Shown piece by piece: positions 1-6,438 of a stretch of 11,238 nt of DNA (position 1 is the first letter of the stretch; each line of letters opens with the position of its first letter). Under the pieces are notes generated by a model. The model was not told the origin of the DNA. It made no database searches and saw only the letters and a program-made list of their open reading frames with translations. This stretch comes from Chloroflexi bacterium UBA4733. Lineage in GTDB: Bacteria; Chloroflexota; UBA4733. The DNA lies in contig DHIZ01000354.1 of the NCBI GenBank assembly GCA_002404055.1, positions 958 to 12,195 on the forward strand, given 5' to 3'. Made by a program: the position numbers and the translations under genes.

Positions 1-272
1 GCCACGCCCATGACGACGCAGTGGGTGGCTCCCGCCTTCGCCATCATTTCCACTTCCAGGTAGCCGCCATCCATCGTCTTGAGATCAGCGACGATCGGGT
101 AGTCGGGGAAGTGTTGGCGTAAGGCGCGGACGCCGTGCAGACCTTCGGCCAGAATCAGCGGCGTGCCGGCTTCCAACCAGTCCACCCCGGCGCGCACGGC
201 GATCTCCGCCGTGTGGATCGCCTCTTCGATGGAGGTCAGGTCGAGCGAGATCTGGACGATCGGGGCATGCAT
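1..272 (-). CDS. 3-hexulose-6-phosphate synthase / 3-keto-L-gulonate-6-phosphate decarboxylase family protein (partial, 3' end outside window)
   Basis: The first 90 residues are visible, starting at ATG 270-272 (reads MHAPIVQISLDL). A purine-rich ribosome site (GGAAGGAAAGAG) lies just upstream. The protein belongs to the orotidine-5'-phosphate decarboxylase superfamily of (beta/alpha)8 barrels. Supporting motifs are the first-strand LDL near residue 11, an EAGTPLI segment at residues 34-40 and the D-x-K-x-x-D active-site signature as DLKTMD at residues 63-68, followed by KAGA and VMGVA. Known family members either decarboxylate 3-keto-L-gulonate 6-phosphate or condense formaldehyde with ribulose 5-phosphate. 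The visible part does not separate these. It lies 55 bases downstream of a ThuA-like gene on the same strand, so it is probably the third gene of the leftward operon and acts on a phosphorylated keto-sugar. The C-terminal half is outside the window. Confidence 0.75.
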   Translation of the reverse strand, partial: MHAPIVQISLDLTSIEEAIHTAEIAVRAGVDWLEAGTPLILAEGLHGVRALRQHFPDYPIVADLKTMDGGYLEVEMMAKAGATHCVVMGV

Positions 273-327
273 TCGCTCTTTCCTTCCGCACCGTCTGCCG
301 GAGTCGCATCATCTGGTCGAGCAGCAC

Positions 328-984
328 TCAGGCCGTGACCGCCACGCCGGCCGCCCACTGGACGCCCCGACGGTAAAGCCGACCAACAACCGGCGCTTCA
401 TGGCTCTGCCGGTTGTGTCCGAGCGCGCAGTAGAAGACGCGGCCGGCGCCAAAGTGCTTGACGTAGAGAGAGGGCTGAGTTTGACCATCCTTCGAGGCGC
501 GAGCCAACAAGCGCACCCCCTCCGGCCAGTGGTCCAACAGGTACAGTTCGTCCTGCACCACGAAGTCGGTCAGGCCCTCGGTGATGCGGTGCTCTTGGTC
601 CGTGATCTCGACCTGAACCGCCCCAAAGGGCGGATGGCCCCGAAAGCGCGATCCGAGCACCGCGATGTAGGCGGGGTGATTCTTGAAGGAGTCAGCGGCA
701 TTGTGGATGCCGACGAGCCCCTTCCCGCCCGCCACAAAGTCCAGGAGTGCTCCCAGTTGCGCATCAGTGAGGCCCGGGCCGGTGTGATAGTTGACGAACA
801 CATCAAACCCGGCCAACCCTTCCGTAGTCAGCATCCCCTGATCGTTGGTCATGCTGACGTCCAGGAACTCGCCCACGCTCAAGACCGCCGCCAGCGCCTC
901 GGCGGCGCCGGGCTGTTGCGTATGTAATCCACCGATCAGGAGCAGGATCCGCGGTCTCGTCTGGTTCGCCGTGACTGCTTCCAC
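328..984 (-). CDS. ThuA-like domain protein (first of two)
   Basis: A 218-residue ThuA-like (trehalose-utilisation / class I glutamine amidotransferase-like fold) protein. The GTG start at 982-984 is chosen because a GGAGG box sits 9 bases before it (CCTCC at 994-998 on the plus strand) and because the conserved first strand PRILLLIGG begins at residue 11. The open frame runs 31 codons further upstream, but that part is basic and unlike the family. Conserved features are GLVGIHNAAD (about 89-98), the HPPFGAVQVEI strand (117-127), the HRITEGLTDF...DEL block (132-147) and the FYCALGHN end motif (184-191). ThuA proteins lack the amidotransferase Cys nucleophile. Some are linked to oxidised (keto) sugars, and they often sit beside Gfo/Idh/MocA oxidoreductases, as here. 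It starts 67 bases after the stop of the decayed oxidoreductase. The exact substrate is unknown. Confidence 0.85.
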   Translation of the reverse strand: MEAVTANQTRPRILLLIGGLHTQQPGAAEALAAVLSVGEFLDVSMTNDQGMLTTEGLAGFDVFVNYHTGPGLTDAQLGALLDFVAGGKGLVGIHNAADSFKNHPAYIAVLGSRFRGHPPFGAVQVEITDQEHRITEGLTDFVVQDELYLLDHWPEGVRLLARASKDGQTQPSLYVKHFGAGRVFYCALGHNRQSHEAPVVGRLYRRGVQWAAGVAVTA

Positions 985-1051
985 TACCCTTCGCCTCCAT
1001 CTTCCGAATCTGCACCAGGTATGCCTGGCGCCAGGGCAACCGGCCAGCTCG

Positions 1052-1628
1052 TCACGCCGACGCACCAGCGGGAGCATGCGGGATGAGGTCGCCCCGTTCG
1101 AGCATGGTCAGCAACGGTGAATCGTCAATCGTCAGCGGCAGATCAACCCGGCCACGTCGCCGGCTCGATTCGTAGCTGGCGAAGATCAGTTCGGTGGCCT
1201 GGAGGGCGTGGCGAGCCGACAGCAGCGGCTCGTGCCCATCTTCCAGGGCGTCGAGCAGGTCAGCGATGCCGTGGGCCTCCGCTCTCACCGGCCCGTCGAG
1301 CCGGTCCGCGCTGACGTCCACCGGCGCAGGCGATGACCATCGGCGCGTGCAGGTGCGGCCAGGTGCAAATCGAGACGACATCGGGGCATTCCTTCGCCAG
1401 CATCTCCTGGTAGTCCAGGTAGATGGCGGGCGGCGTGTTCGGGTCGCCGTGCTCGGCGGCAAAGGCCTCGGCGTTCCCCCGGGAGATATCGGCCAGCGCG
1501 GCGAGTTGGCAGCGACCCGAGGCCTGATAGCCTTGCGCGTGCAGATGCGACTGACCGAATCCGGTCGCCCCGGCGGTGCGCAAGGGACGGCCACAGCCGA
1601 TAATGGCCACGCGATACGGCTTGTGCAT
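1052..1628 (-). pseudogene. Gfo/Idh/MocA family oxidoreductase with internal deletion and frame change
   Basis: The ATG at 1626-1628 has a good GGGGAGG ribosome site. The first ~104 codons read as a normal Rossmann N-terminus: RVAIIGCGRP at residues 6-14, GQSH at 25-28, ADI near 47 and VSICTWPHLHAPMV at 85-98. At about 1310-1325 the reading frame switches. The other frame then gives a typical family C-terminus (GPVRAEAHGIADLLDALEDG, then ATELIFASYESSRR, then DDSPLLTMLERGDL) and ends at TGA 1052-1054. The expected EKP motif, the HxxD segment and most of the substrate-binding sheet are absent. Family members are usually 350-400 residues and about 190 remain here, so roughly 170-200 codons have been lost. 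In the initial frame translation stops soon after the junction (near 1260). It is the first gene of the leftward operon and probably inactive. An assembly error across this point would look the same. Confidence 0.8.
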
Positions 1629-1647
1629 CGGATTCCTCCCCGTACCC

Positions 1648-1676
1648 TTGACAATTGGGTCCGCATACCATACCAT
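1648..1676 (+). promoter_or_regulatory. predicted sigma-70-type promoter for the AraR-like regulator
   Basis: A perfect -35 box TTGACA (1648-1653) is followed by a 17-base spacer and TACCAT (1671-1676, 4 of 6 to TATAAT). Transcription would start near 1683, leaving about 45 bases of leader before the GTG start of the regulator at 1728. The match was judged by eye. Confidence 0.5.
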
Positions 1677-1695
1677 TCACTTGTCCGTACCGCAA
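1667..1695 (-). promoter_or_regulatory. predicted divergent promoter for the leftward operon
   Basis: Read on the minus strand, TTGCGG (1690-1695) is a plausible -35 box, followed by a 17-base spacer and TATGGT (1667-1672) as the -10 box. Its -10 box overlaps the -10 of the rightward promoter, so the two promoters are back to back and probably compete or are co-regulated. It would drive the decayed oxidoreductase, ThuA and HPS/KGPDC-like genes. Confidence 0.4.
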
Positions 1696-1696
1696 G
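1680..1696. promoter_or_regulatory. operator-like inverted repeat in the divergent promoter gap
   Basis: The sequence CTTGTCCGTACCGCAAG has CTTG and CAAG arms around a nine-base centre containing GTAC. From memory, the TTGTCCGTAC core resembles sites bound by AraR-type regulators. It covers the start point of the rightward promoter and the -35/spacer of the leftward one, a position suited to repressing both. The adjacent regulator has AraR architecture. Binding is an inference. Confidence 0.4.
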
Positions 1697-1727
1697 CCCC
1701 TGGATCGCCTCACGAGGTTGCTTCGAA

Positions 1728-2867
1728 GTGATTGAGCGGCGTCCCTTACATCAGCAGGTGGCGGCAGCGCTGCGCCAGCGTCTGGCGGCTCGAGAGTTTC
1801 CGCCCGGCGTCGCCTTGCCGTCGGAACTGGCCCTGCAGCAGGAATACGGGGTCAGCCGCGCCACCATTCGCCACGCCCTGGAGACCTTGCAGCGAGAGGG
1901 GCTGCTCCAGCGACAGGCGGGGCGGGGGACCTACGCCGCGCCGGTCGGCCCCGCGCTGGTACCGCCCGCCGGCCAGCGGCCCTGTATCGGGCTGGTCGCG
2001 GCACGGCTCGATAGTCTCTTTCTCATGGATATGCTGCACGGTGCGGAAGGCGAGGCGGAGGCGCGGGGCTACGATCTCCTGGTGGCGAACTCCAACCACG
2101 CCCCCCAGCAGGAGCGAGCGCGGATCGAGCGGCTGCGCGGGCGCGGCGTCGTGGGGATTCTGGTCGAGCCGGTGCCGGGAACGAGCCTCGAAAACTACTA
2201 CCGTGATCTCGTCGACATGGAGTATCCGGTGGTGATGCTGGACCGCCGCCATCAGGGTGTGGCCATGGACTACGTGGGCGTGGACAACGTCAAGGCGACG
2301 CAGGAAGTGGTAGCGCACCTCATCGCGCGAGGTCACCGGCGCATCGCCTACCTGCTGGGGCAGGAATGGCCGACGAGCACCGCTCGGGAGCGCTTACACG
2401 GCTACGAGACCGCCTTGCGGGTCGCGGGGCTGTCCCGGGACCCGGCCCTGGTGGTGCGTCCGGCCGGTGTTCCCGGCGCACCCCTCGCCACCGCTGTCGC
2501 CACCGCCGTGCAGAGTCTCCTGGCCTTACCACCGGCGCAGCGACCGACCGCCATCTGCTGCCTGAATGACGTCACAGCGGTGGAGGCGCTGCGCGTGCTG
2601 CGCAGCGAGGAGTTGCAGGTGCCCGAGGACATGGCCCTCACCGGCTTTGATGACTTGCCCTACGCCGCCCATCTAGAAGTACCGCTAACGACCGTGGCCC
2701 AGCCACGGGCGCAACTGGGCAGCACCGGGGCGAGGCTGCTGATTGATCGGATCGAAGGGCGGCGCGGCGCCCAACCGGCCACCGTGCTCCTGCCGACCCG
2801 GCTGCTGCTGCGCCGTTCCAGCGACCGGATTGTGGCGGCAGAGCAGGCGGCAGTGGAAACGGCCTAG
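1728..2867 (+). CDS. GntR-LacI (AraR-type) transcriptional regulator
   Basis: A 379-residue DNA-binding repressor. Residues 6-72 form a GntR-type winged helix-turn-helix (PLHQQVAAALRQRL, then LPSELALQQEYGVSRATIR, then GLLQRQAGRGTY). Residues 85-365 form a LacI/periplasmic-binding-protein-type sugar sensor, with IGLVAA, the MLDRR strand at 170-174, VGVDN (183-187), GHRRIAYLLG (202-211) and GFDDL (306-310). This GntR-plus-LacI-sensor fusion is the AraR architecture. The GTG start at 1728-1730 is chosen because the winged helix begins at once and GAGGT (1714-1718) sits 9 bases upstream. The open frame extends further back through the promoter and antisense to the divergent gene and is not coding there. 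It probably autoregulates and controls both arms of the locus. The inducer cannot be read from sequence, and the name araR is not asserted because no arabinose genes are seen. Confidence 0.9.
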   Translation: MIERRPLHQQVAAALRQRLAAREFPPGVALPSELALQQEYGVSRATIRHALETLQREGLLQRQAGRGTYAAPVGPALVPPAGQRPCIGLVAARLDSLFLMDMLHGAEGEAEARGYDLLVANSNHAPQQERARIERLRGRGVVGILVEPVPGTSLENYYRDLVDMEYPVVMLDRRHQGVAMDYVGVDNVKATQEVVAHLIARGHRRIAYLLGQEWPTSTARERLHGYETALRVAGLSRDPALVVRPAGVPGAPLATAVATAVQSLLALPPAQRPTAICCLNDVTAVEALRVLRSEELQVPEDMALTGFDDLPYAAHLEVPLTTVAQPRAQLGSTGARLLIDRIEGRRGAQPATVLLPTRLLLRRSSDRIVAAEQAAVETA

Positions 2868-3007
2868 CGGTGTGCGCGGACACACTGAAACAGCACGGGA
2901 AGGGAGGCAAGGAGCGGGGTAGACCACGAGCTACTGGTGCGCTCAGGTCGGCGCGACCGCCACGGGGGCGGGACGCCAATCAATGCGGTATGAAGGGATA
3001 CGTTTTC

Positions 3008-4546
3008 ATGGGAGAGTCACAGCAGGGTGCATCATCCGGTAGCGCCGCCACGCTGTCGCGGCGGCGGATACTGTTCGCCCTCGGCGGCACGGTGGGGAGC
3101 ATGCTGGCCTTGAGCGCCTGCGGCAGCGCCACGACGACGGCCGCTACCACCACGGTCACCGTCACTGCGGCGGCCGCAAAGGCCTCTACGGTCACCGTCA
3201 CTGCGGCGGCCGCAGCGGCCGCCACGTCGAGCGCGACAAGATCGTCGACGGCGGCATTGTCGGTGACCGCCTCGACGTCCGCAGTTTCGACGGTGGCAAA
3301 GACCACGGCGCAGGTGATCTTCATGAGCCGGGGCGATACCACGCAGCAGCAGCTTGACCAGCAGGCGCTCCAGGCATTTCACCAACAGCAACCGGATATC
3401 GATGTCAAGCTCACGATGGGCAGCGACTACGAAAAGCAAATCACCGCGCTCGTGGCCGGCGGGGAGCCGCCGAGCGTCGGCTTTGGGCTGATCTCTACGA
3501 ACGTACTCCACTACGTCAAGGGGGTCACGGTCAGTCTGTCACCATACTTCGCGCGCGATAGCACGCTGCACGAGTCGGATTACGATCCCTACTGGATCCA
3601 GGCGTTCCAGTGGCACGGTCATCTGGTGGCGATCCCACGCGACCCTGCTATGGTCGTGCTCTACTTCAATCCGTCCATATTCACCAGCGACGGCCAGCCT
3701 GTGCCAGGGACCGCCGCCGGGGACCGGCTCAGTTGGGAGCAAGTCATCCAGGAAGCCACCCCCATGACGCGAACATCGACGGGTTCGCCGCTGGGAGGGA
3801 ACGCAGCCGAGTGGCCGCAGGCAGCCCAGGAGGGCCTCGAGTGGGGCCTGTTCGGCCACGAGTGGTGGATGATCTCCCGCCAGCAGGGCCTGGAGCCCTT
3901 CGACCAGACGTACACGCACATCAATGAACAGGCCGCCGTGGTGGGGCTGACCTTCTTGCACGACACGATGTGGAAGCAGACGGTGACGATTCCGCCCGGG
4001 ATCAAGACAGAGCAGCCCGTTGGCTTCGAGCGCGGCAACCTGGCGATGAAAGCCTTCGGGAATTGGGATGTGAAGCTCTACCGTAAGGATCTGAAGGTGG
4101 CCTGGGACCAGGCGCCGTTGCCGACCTTCCAGGGGAAGCCGCCGGCGACGCTCGGCTGGGGTTCGGGCATGGAACTGTTCAACCACATCAAGGACGCAGA
4201 TGCGGCCTGGCAGCTCTTCCGCTTCCTGGTGGGGCCGCAAGGCTCGCTGATCTACATCGCGGGAGGTCTCGGACAGCCGATCTTGAAGCAACTCGCCAAC
4301 ACTCCAGCCTTCCTCAACGGGAAGCCCCCGGAGCACCCGACCGTGGTGCTGAACGAGACCGCCTTCGCCAAGCCACCGGTGATGTCCTACCCCGGCTACA
4401 ACGACGTGAAGGCCATCTTCGGCAAGGCGCAGCAGGCGGTCTACCAGAACAAGCAGACTTCCAGTGAGGCGGTGGCTGCCGTGATTCCGGCGATCAATGC
4501 CAAGTTGGCGGAGTGGGCGACACAACTCTCCAGCAGCGCGACCTGA
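3008..4546 (+). CDS. Tat-exported lipoprotein ABC-type sugar-binding protein (extracellular solute-binding family 1)
   Basis: A 512-residue substrate-binding lipoprotein. Residues 17-38 hold a twin-arginine-like signal (LSRRRILFALGG), a hydrophobic stretch and the lipobox LSAC, giving lipidation at Cys38. A Thr/Ala/Ser/Val-rich linker (about 39-100) tethers the folded domain, which begins at QVIFMSRGD and contains family-1 features such as AFHQQQPDIDVKL, YEKQITALVAGGEPP and GWGSGMELF. The ATG at 3008-3010 is preferred over an upstream in-frame ATG (MKGYVF) because AAGGGA precedes it and the Tat motif sits at the usual depth. It would collect a carbohydrate outside the membrane for an ABC importer. 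No permease or ATPase genes follow, which is unusual. The 140-base gap after the regulator shows no clear promoter, only a short GTGTG/CACAC hairpin at 2870-2885. Confidence 0.88.
   Translation: MGESQQGASSGSAATLSRRRILFALGGTVGSMLALSACGSATTTAATTTVTVTAAAAKASTVTVTAAAAAAATSSATRSSTAALSVTASTSAVSTVAKTTAQVIFMSRGDTTQQQLDQQALQAFHQQQPDIDVKLTMGSDYEKQITALVAGGEPPSVGFGLISTNVLHYVKGVTVSLSPYFARDSTLHESDYDPYWIQAFQWHGHLVAIPRDPAMVVLYFNPSIFTSDGQPVPGTAAGDRLSWEQVIQEATPMTRTSTGSPLGGNAAEWPQAAQEGLEWGLFGHEWWMISRQQGLEPFDQTYTHINEQAAVVGLTFLHDTMWKQTVTIPPGIKTEQPVGFERGNLAMKAFGNWDVKLYRKDLKVAWDQAPLPTFQGKPPATLGWGSGMELFNHIKDADAAWQLFRFLVGPQGSLIYIAGGLGQPILKQLANTPAFLNGKPPEHPTVVLNETAFAKPPVMSYPGYNDVKAIFGKAQQAVYQNKQTSSEAVAAVIPAINAKLAEWATQLSSSAT
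3152..3214 (+). repeat. two 27-bp direct repeats inside the lipoprotein linker
   Basis: A 27-base unit beginning ACGGTCACCGTCACTGCGG occurs at 3152-3178 and 3188-3214, a period of 36 bases (12 codons). Each copy encodes TVTVTAAAA in the low-complexity tether of the binding protein. The in-frame period suggests the linker grew by tandem duplication and could vary in length by slippage. Confidence 0.85.
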
Positions 4547-4551
4547 CCAAT

Positions 4552-4616
4552 GCTCGCAACGCCAGGTTGCGCCGAGCTCCATTGAACGGCAGACGTCCCT
4601 GCCGCCAGGTTCAATG
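4552..4616 (+). other. two consecutive hairpins between the binding-protein and ThuA genes
   Basis: The first is CGCAAC-GCCAG-GTTGCG (4555-4571). The second is stronger: CATTGAAC (4580-4587) pairs with GTTCAATG (4609-4616), enclosing GGCAG/CTGCC (4588-4592 with 4599-4603), a six-base loop and a five-base bulge. No T-run follows, so a classical terminator is unlikely. Such intercistronic stems often protect the upstream binding-protein mRNA or reduce read-through. The string GCCAGGTT occurs in both. Confidence 0.5.
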
Positions 4617-4640
4617 AGGAGGAGTGAAAGGAGAAGGGAT

Positions 4641-5336
4641 ATGGGAACAGCGCAACAGCGTCGTGGCGCCCGGCTGTTGATGGTGGCGCGGAGCGATCGC
4701 TTCCACGACTTTGAGATGCTGGCCAGCCACCTGGAACGCTGGTTAGGCGATCTGCCGGGCTCGAACCTGGAGCTGGAACGCACCACCGATCGCAGTCGGC
4801 TGAGTGGTGACCTGACGTCGTTTGACGTCGTTTGCTCACTGCTGCGGCTCGGCCCGGAGGCCAGCGAAGAGGAGGAACGGGCGCTCGTCGGTTTCACCAA
4901 TAGTGGTGGCGGTCTGCTCGGCGTCCACGGTGGCCTCGTCCTGAACCGGCCACCAGAGCCACCGTTGCGTCCCGGCATGGTCGAGTTATGGGGCGCGCGC
5001 TTCGCCCAGCACGCTCCCTATGGACCATTCACCGTCAGAATCGTCGACCACAACCATCCCATCACGCGTGGCCTGTCCGACTTCGAAGTCCGGGACGAGT
5101 TGTTTGAACTGGAGCCGCTGCCACCGCTGGGAGCGCACGTCCTGGCGGAGGCCGATGCGCACGGTGTGGCGCAACCGATGGCGTACACCAAGTCCCATGG
5201 CCGTGGCTCCGTGTACTACTGCGCCCTGGGGCACGACACAGCCTGCTGGGACCACCCGGCGTACCAGCACCTCATGACGAGAGGGGTGGGCTGGCTGGCA
5301 GCGCAGGCGCTGCGGGCGCGGGGGCAGGGAGGATGA
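4641..5336 (+). CDS. ThuA-like domain protein (second of two)
   Basis: A 231-residue ThuA-like protein, paralogous in domain to the minus-strand gene at 328-984. The ATG at 4641 has an excellent AAAGGAG site (4627-4633) seven bases before it. Conserved segments are ARLLMVA (10-16), GGGLLGVHGG (89-98), HAPYGPFTVRIVDHNHPITRG (124-144), DELFEL (152-157) and VYYCALGHD (191-199). The two ThuA proteins share the last motif and the H-PxT-GL-DF-V-DEL block but differ much in the N-terminal half, so they are probably ancient paralogues, not a recent duplication. The stop codon overlaps the start of the following oxidoreductase (ATGA), which implies translational coupling and a shared pathway, probably handling a keto-sugar. 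Substrate unknown. Confidence 0.87.
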   Translation: MGTAQQRRGARLLMVARSDRFHDFEMLASHLERWLGDLPGSNLELERTTDRSRLSGDLTSFDVVCSLLRLGPEASEEEERALVGFTNSGGGLLGVHGGLVLNRPPEPPLRPGMVELWGARFAQHAPYGPFTVRIVDHNHPITRGLSDFEVRDELFELEPLPPLGAHVLAEADAHGVAQPMAYTKSHGRGSVYYCALGHDTACWDHPAYQHLMTRGVGWLAAQALRARGQGG

Positions 5337-6382
5337 CCCGAGCCCCCCTGCGGGTAGGCATCGTCGGGGCGGGGACAATCTCGACCGCGCACGCCCGGTC
5401 ACTGCAAGCGATTGAGTGCGCCCGCCTGGTTGGGTTTGCCGATTTGAACAGCGCCGCCGACATGCAGGCGCGTCAGTTTGGGGCGCGCCCGTTTCGCGAG
5501 TTGGCGCAGCTGCTCGCCGAGGTGGACGCGGTGACGATTTGCACGCCCGTCGAGACGCATGCGGCCGTGGCGATCGAGGCGTTGTCCGCCGGCAAGCACG
5601 TCCTGGTCGAGAAGCCGATGGCGCTCAGTCTGGCGCAGTGCGACCAGATGATCGCCGCGGCGCAACGGGGGAGCGCGCAACTGGCCGTCATCTATCAGCA
5701 GCGGTTCAACCGGTACGCCAACCGGCTGAAGTGGCTCCTCGACAGCGGGCGCATGGGCCGTCAGGTGTTCTCTGTAGCCAACCAGTCGTCGACGCACGGG
5801 TGGGACACTATGCGCTTCGTCGTCGGCGAACCGGCGGAAGTGTCCGCCCACTGGTCGGGGGAAGAGCACACCTTCCGCGACCCGCTGCTGGTCAGCATCA
5901 AATTCGCCAACGGCCGAACCGGACTGCTGGAGACCTTGCCCATCTTCGAGCCGGCGGGGATCCCATCCGACCGGCGAATCTGGCTGTACTGTCTGGGCGA
6001 GCGCCTGACGGCCCGCTTCACGATGTTCAGTTGGGAACTGGTGCTGGCCGGCGGCGATGAAGCGTACAAAAGGCACGTCGAGCGGGAGATTGCCGACCTG
6101 TTCACCGGCCCCGCCTACGGCGAGGGGCACTCACCCGACAACAGGAACAACGTGCCCGACATTGTCGAGCAGTTCAACGAGTGCCACCGGCCGCAAATTG
6201 AGGCCTGGGTGCAGGCCCTGCAGGAAGGCCGGCCGGCGCCGGTACCCGGCGCGGAAGGGCGCAAGACGATCGAGTTCCACACCGCCGCCTATCAATCCGG
6301 TCTGGAAGGCCGGCCGATCACGCTGCCCATCCCAACGGATGACCCGTGGTATGCGAATCCGCCGCGGAGCTCGCGCGGCTGA
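5333..6382 (+). CDS. Gfo/Idh/MocA family NAD(P)-dependent oxidoreductase
   Basis: A 349-residue sugar or polyol dehydrogenase-like protein. The N-terminal Rossmann fold shows RVGIVGAGTISTAHA (7-21), FADLNS (35-40) and VTICTPVETH (67-76). The catalytic signature EKP is at 93-95 (LVEKPMALS) and an HxxD pair at 155-158 (THGWD) within the C-terminal domain. It ends with the usual GRPITLPI. The ATG at 5333 overlaps the ThuA stop by four bases, with GGAGG immediately upstream. The stretch between EKP and HxxD is about 60 residues, shorter than in many relatives, which have a GGG-rich loop before that His. This may mark a subgroup or a small deletion, but the frame is intact. The enzyme probably oxidises or reduces a sugar or sugar-acid hydroxyl with bound NAD(P). 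Confidence 0.9.
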   Translation: MTRAPLRVGIVGAGTISTAHARSLQAIECARLVGFADLNSAADMQARQFGARPFRELAQLLAEVDAVTICTPVETHAAVAIEALSAGKHVLVEKPMALSLAQCDQMIAAAQRGSAQLAVIYQQRFNRYANRLKWLLDSGRMGRQVFSVANQSSTHGWDTMRFVVGEPAEVSAHWSGEEHTFRDPLLVSIKFANGRTGLLETLPIFEPAGIPSDRRIWLYCLGERLTARFTMFSWELVLAGGDEAYKRHVEREIADLFTGPAYGEGHSPDNRNNVPDIVEQFNECHRPQIEAWVQALQEGRPAPVPGAEGRKTIEFHTAAYQSGLEGRPITLPIPTDDPWYANPPRSSRG

Positions 6383-6438
6383 GTCGTCCGATGACGGTGG
6401 GGTTCTCAGGAATGCAACAGAGGAGAGAGGAGAGAACG

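Noticed and set aside
163..927. A 254-codon plus-strand open frame
   Set aside because: It is antisense to the ThuA gene and the start of the HPS/KGPDC-like gene. Its translation has no recognisable domain, and the minus strand carries clear family motifs.
1194..1727. N-terminal extension of the regulator frame
   Set aside because: It passes through the divergent promoters and antisense to the decayed oxidoreductase. The winged helix begins right after the GTG at 1728, which has its own ribosome site.
2870..2885. Hairpin GTGTG/CACAC after the regulator as a terminator
   Set aside because: The stem is only five pairs and no T-run follows, so termination cannot be claimed.
3539..4978. A 479-codon minus-strand open frame
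   Set aside because: It runs opposite the binding-protein and second ThuA genes, is rich in Arg/Pro/Leu as expected for antisense of GC-rich coding DNA, and lacks a ribosome site or domain.
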